Shown here: positions 6,163 to 7,836 of the stretch, one piece after another
Position numbering within the stretch: position 1 is the stretch's first letter
Layout of the letters: the number at the start of each line of letters is the position of its first letter
Assembly (NCBI GenBank): GCA_903892365.1
Contig: CAITIF010000954.1
Coordinates: 1-7,836 of the forward strand
Direction of reading: 5' to 3'
DNA: 7,836 nucleotides
Source: an uncultured Pirellula sp.
Lineage (GTDB): Bacteria > Planctomycetota > Planctomycetia > Pirellulales > Pirellulaceae
Position numbers and translations under genes: made by a program
The notes under the pieces: generated by a model
The model's database searches: none
The model's input: only the letters and a program-made list of their open reading frames with translations
Told to the model about the DNA's origin: nothing

Positions 6163-7286
6163 CTAGGACCGAACAGCAGCCTCGTCTGTCGGCAACGGCT
6201 TGGGGCTCTTCTTTGGCCAAAGGGCCACGACATTCGCAATGAGCACTAACGCTCCGCCCAAGACCAACGGGAAGGAAAGCTCCTCATTCGGAAACGCAAA
6301 GGATGCTGAAATGCTGCCAAGAAAGCTTGGCAAAAACAACGCAGCCATCGATGCGAAAACGGGCTCAGTGCTGTAAATGACCGATGCTTGAACCGCGGTC
6401 ACATGCGGTTGATATCGATTCATCCCAAGGAAAGCTAGTACGGAACAGAAGAACGCCAGGAAGACGAACAGCCCAAGGAACATCGGCGAGAAAAAGAGCC
6501 TATCCGAGAACATCCGAAGGCTGTCCTGCTGATTTTCAACTCCGTTCGCTAGTTCGATCTGGTTGTGTTGCAAGCACAGAAATGTAACTGCGGCCGCCAC
6601 AGCAACTGTCAGAAACATGCTGGGCGTAATGGCTGTGGTATTTAGCCGTTTTCCGTAATAGTCCACCAGCAACAACTGCCCAGTGAACAAAACAGAACCT
6701 AAAGTCGTCAGAGTATCCCCCGTTGTCCATTGCTCATCGCGTCCGATGCAATACTCAATTGCCATTGGCTAACTTGTAGCAGCCCGGTCAAAAGAGAAAC
6801 ACCCAACAAAGCGATCAGGCCTCCAATCCAGACATTGGATGTTGGTACACGTCGCAAAACCAGGGCCGAGAATAAAGGGGTGAAGACGGCAGTCAAGCTG
6901 GTCAAAAAGCCACTTCGCGACGCCGGAATCGTAGCGAGCCCCAAAACCTGCAACATCAACCCAAAGTAAAAGAACAGACCTACGATTGCCCCAGCTCGCC
7001 ATTCCGCCATAGAAGCATTCAAGACCAGCTTGTAACCTAAGAAACACAACAACAAGAAAGCCACCGCAAAACGCATTGCTATCATTCCAGCGGTGAAAGC
7101 GACCCGAAGACTGGAATCGATTTGCGAGCTCTCCAAACCAGCCGCATGCTCCATCTGGAGATTCATCGATTTAATGATCGGAAACGATAGCCCCCACAGG
7201 GCGTTCACGGCGACCAACGCAAAGATAGCAACAAAAAGCTGCCAGCGGACTTGAAACTTGTTTTCTAGATTTGAATCTACCGACAT
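6163..7286 (-). pseudogene. EamA-family (DMT) transporter, frameshifted at a G5 tract
   Basis: Two overlapping minus-strand frames together make one EamA transporter. The first frame (7286-6708) covers the N-terminal repeat: NALWGLSFPIIK, a long periplasmic-type loop, AMRFAVAF, and SRSGFLTSLTAVFTPLFSALVL. It then runs into GQRGIL and a stop. The second (open 6765-6163) continues the expected sequence with GDTLTTLGSVLFTGQLLLVDYYG, the EamA signature QASVIYSTEPVFASMAALFL, and a last helix ending in VALWPKK. The junction is a run of five Gs on the coding strand (plus-strand C 6717-6721); a sixth G would join the frames into about 374 residues. The cause could be a true mutation, phase-variable length or a sequencing error. 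ATG 7286 is preferred over an upstream in-frame TTG at 7316. The long inter-helix loops resemble, from memory, planctomycete EamA proteins. The substrate is unknown. Confidence 0.85.
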
Positions 7287-7341
7287 ACGATTGCTATTTC
7301 CATAGTGCAACGACAAGTACTACGATCAGGTTGTTAACGGA

Positions 7342-7386
7342 CAGCATTGTAGTTGCAATGGTTCTCGTGGTAACCTGACAATGCTG
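7342..7386. promoter_or_regulatory. 9-bp perfect inverted repeat in the EamA/flgD divergent promoter region
   Basis: CAGCATTGT (7342-7350) and ACAATGCTG (7378-7386) are exact reverse complements separated by 27 nt, placed between the EamA start (7286) and the flgD start (7416). Each arm follows a TAAC-n(1-2)-GACA-like stretch, so the arms also have some direct-repeat character. An operator or a weak hairpin are both possible. I could not find a clear sigma-28 or sigma-54 promoter for flgD here. Confidence 0.4.
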
Positions 7387-7415
7387 GCATTTTGGATCCA
7401 TAAGGGGTATCTCAC

Positions 7416-7836
7416 ATGACTCGTGTCAACAATGCATTTCAATCGTCCACTAGCACTCCGACAAGCTCCGCAGCCAACTCCCTGCAAGGAAATGGACTGA
7501 ACGATATCGATTTGAATCAGTTCTTGAACCTGATGATCACCGATTTGCAAAACCAAGATCCATTGAATCCAACGGACAACGCAGCGCTTCTACAACCAGT
7601 AGGTGAACTTCGCAGCATCAGCTCGAGCGACCAGTTGGTCAGTACGCTGAAGTCATTCTCCAATACTCAAGAACTGACGACCGCCAGCAGCTTAATTGGG
7701 AAGACTGTAAAGGGTTTGGATACTCAGGCAAGTGAGATAGACGGGGAGGTTACGAGCGTTTCCATCAAGATTGACGAAAAAGATCGTACGAAGCGTCAGG
7801 TCCAGGTTCATGTCGGAGACAAAATTGTCGATATCA
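7416..7836 (+). CDS. flgD: Flagellar hook-capping/assembly protein FlgD, N-terminal part, runs off the right edge
   Basis: Translation from ATG 7416 gives 140 complete codons with no stop. Residues 1-30 are Ser/Thr/Asn-rich, as in the disordered FlgD N-terminus. Next comes the defining FlgD motif FLNLMITDLQNQDPLNPTDN at 36-55, then LLQPVGELRSI, a helix rich in Gln and Ser, and SLIGKTVKGLD at 95-105, where the Tudor-like/FnIII core begins. FlgD is exported by the flagellar type III system and caps the growing hook so that FlgE can polymerise. AAGGGG at 7402-7407, eight bases before ATG, is a good Shine-Dalgarno sequence and supports the start. In LLQPVGELR a proline stands where many homologues have Gln. 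The gene suggests a motile (swarmer) stage, and other hook genes such as flgE would be expected just downstream. Confidence 0.92.
   Translation, partial: MTRVNNAFQSSTSTPTSSAANSLQGNGLNDIDLNQFLNLMITDLQNQDPLNPTDNAALLQPVGELRSISSSDQLVSTLKSFSNTQELTTASSLIGKTVKGLDTQASEIDGEVTSVSIKIDEKDRTKRQVQVHVGDKIVDI

Noticed and set aside
6708..6730. Programmed -1 ribosomal frameshift in the EamA gene
   Set aside because: Slippage would restore the frame, but the in-frame heptamer A-CGG-GGG does not allow good re-pairing of the P-site tRNA, and I saw no obvious stimulatory structure; an indel or sequencing error is more likely.

Overview
The window most likely comes from a planctomycete of the Pirellulaceae (Rhodopirellula/Blastopirellula type). 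The evidence is indirect. There is a divergent homologue of formaldehyde-activating enzyme (Fae), a family found mainly in methylotrophs, methanogens and planctomycetes. Intergenic palindromes are built on GCTAGC, and a GAGTAC-type hexamer array is present; I associate both with these genomes. GC content is moderate, several genes lack a clear Shine-Dalgarno sequence, and there is a flagellar hook gene. No rRNA, tRNA, CRISPR array, insertion sequence or phage gene is visible.

Layout, left to right. (1) At the left edge on the minus strand is the 5' end of a histidine phosphatase (phosphoglycerate mutase-like) gene, running out of the window. (2) Divergent from it is a plus-strand pair: a Nudix CoA pyrophosphatase-type hydrolase and, 25 bp downstream, a short-chain dehydrogenase resembling L-fucose dehydrogenases. 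A GCTAGC-centred inverted repeat lies in the divergent intergenic region. (3) A 349-bp gap (1861-2209) has no convincing gene. It holds a second, better-matched copy of the inverted repeat, an isolated half copy and a short direct repeat. (4) A tight plus-strand run of four genes follows: the Fae-like protein, a RarD-type EamA permease starting at TTG one base after the preceding stop, a cationic amino acid/APC-type permease, and a YacP/Rae1-like NYN ribonuclease. (5) A 197-bp convergent gap carries the GAGTAC/GAGTAA array. (6) On the minus strand is a second EamA-family transporter, unrelated to RarD in detail. It is split into two frames at a run of five Gs; one extra G would restore a reading frame of about 374 residues. 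(7) Divergent from it, at the right edge, is the N-terminal part of the flagellar hook-capping protein FlgD.

Most of the window is ordinary housekeeping and transport. Two points deserve attention. The Fae homologue keeps the QVKPATV core but appears to lack the catalytic histidine region, and it has added tails at both ends. The EamA gene carries a homopolymer frameshift. I see no evidence for a wholly new multi-gene system. The Fae-like protein beside two transporters is the closest thing to an unexplained association.
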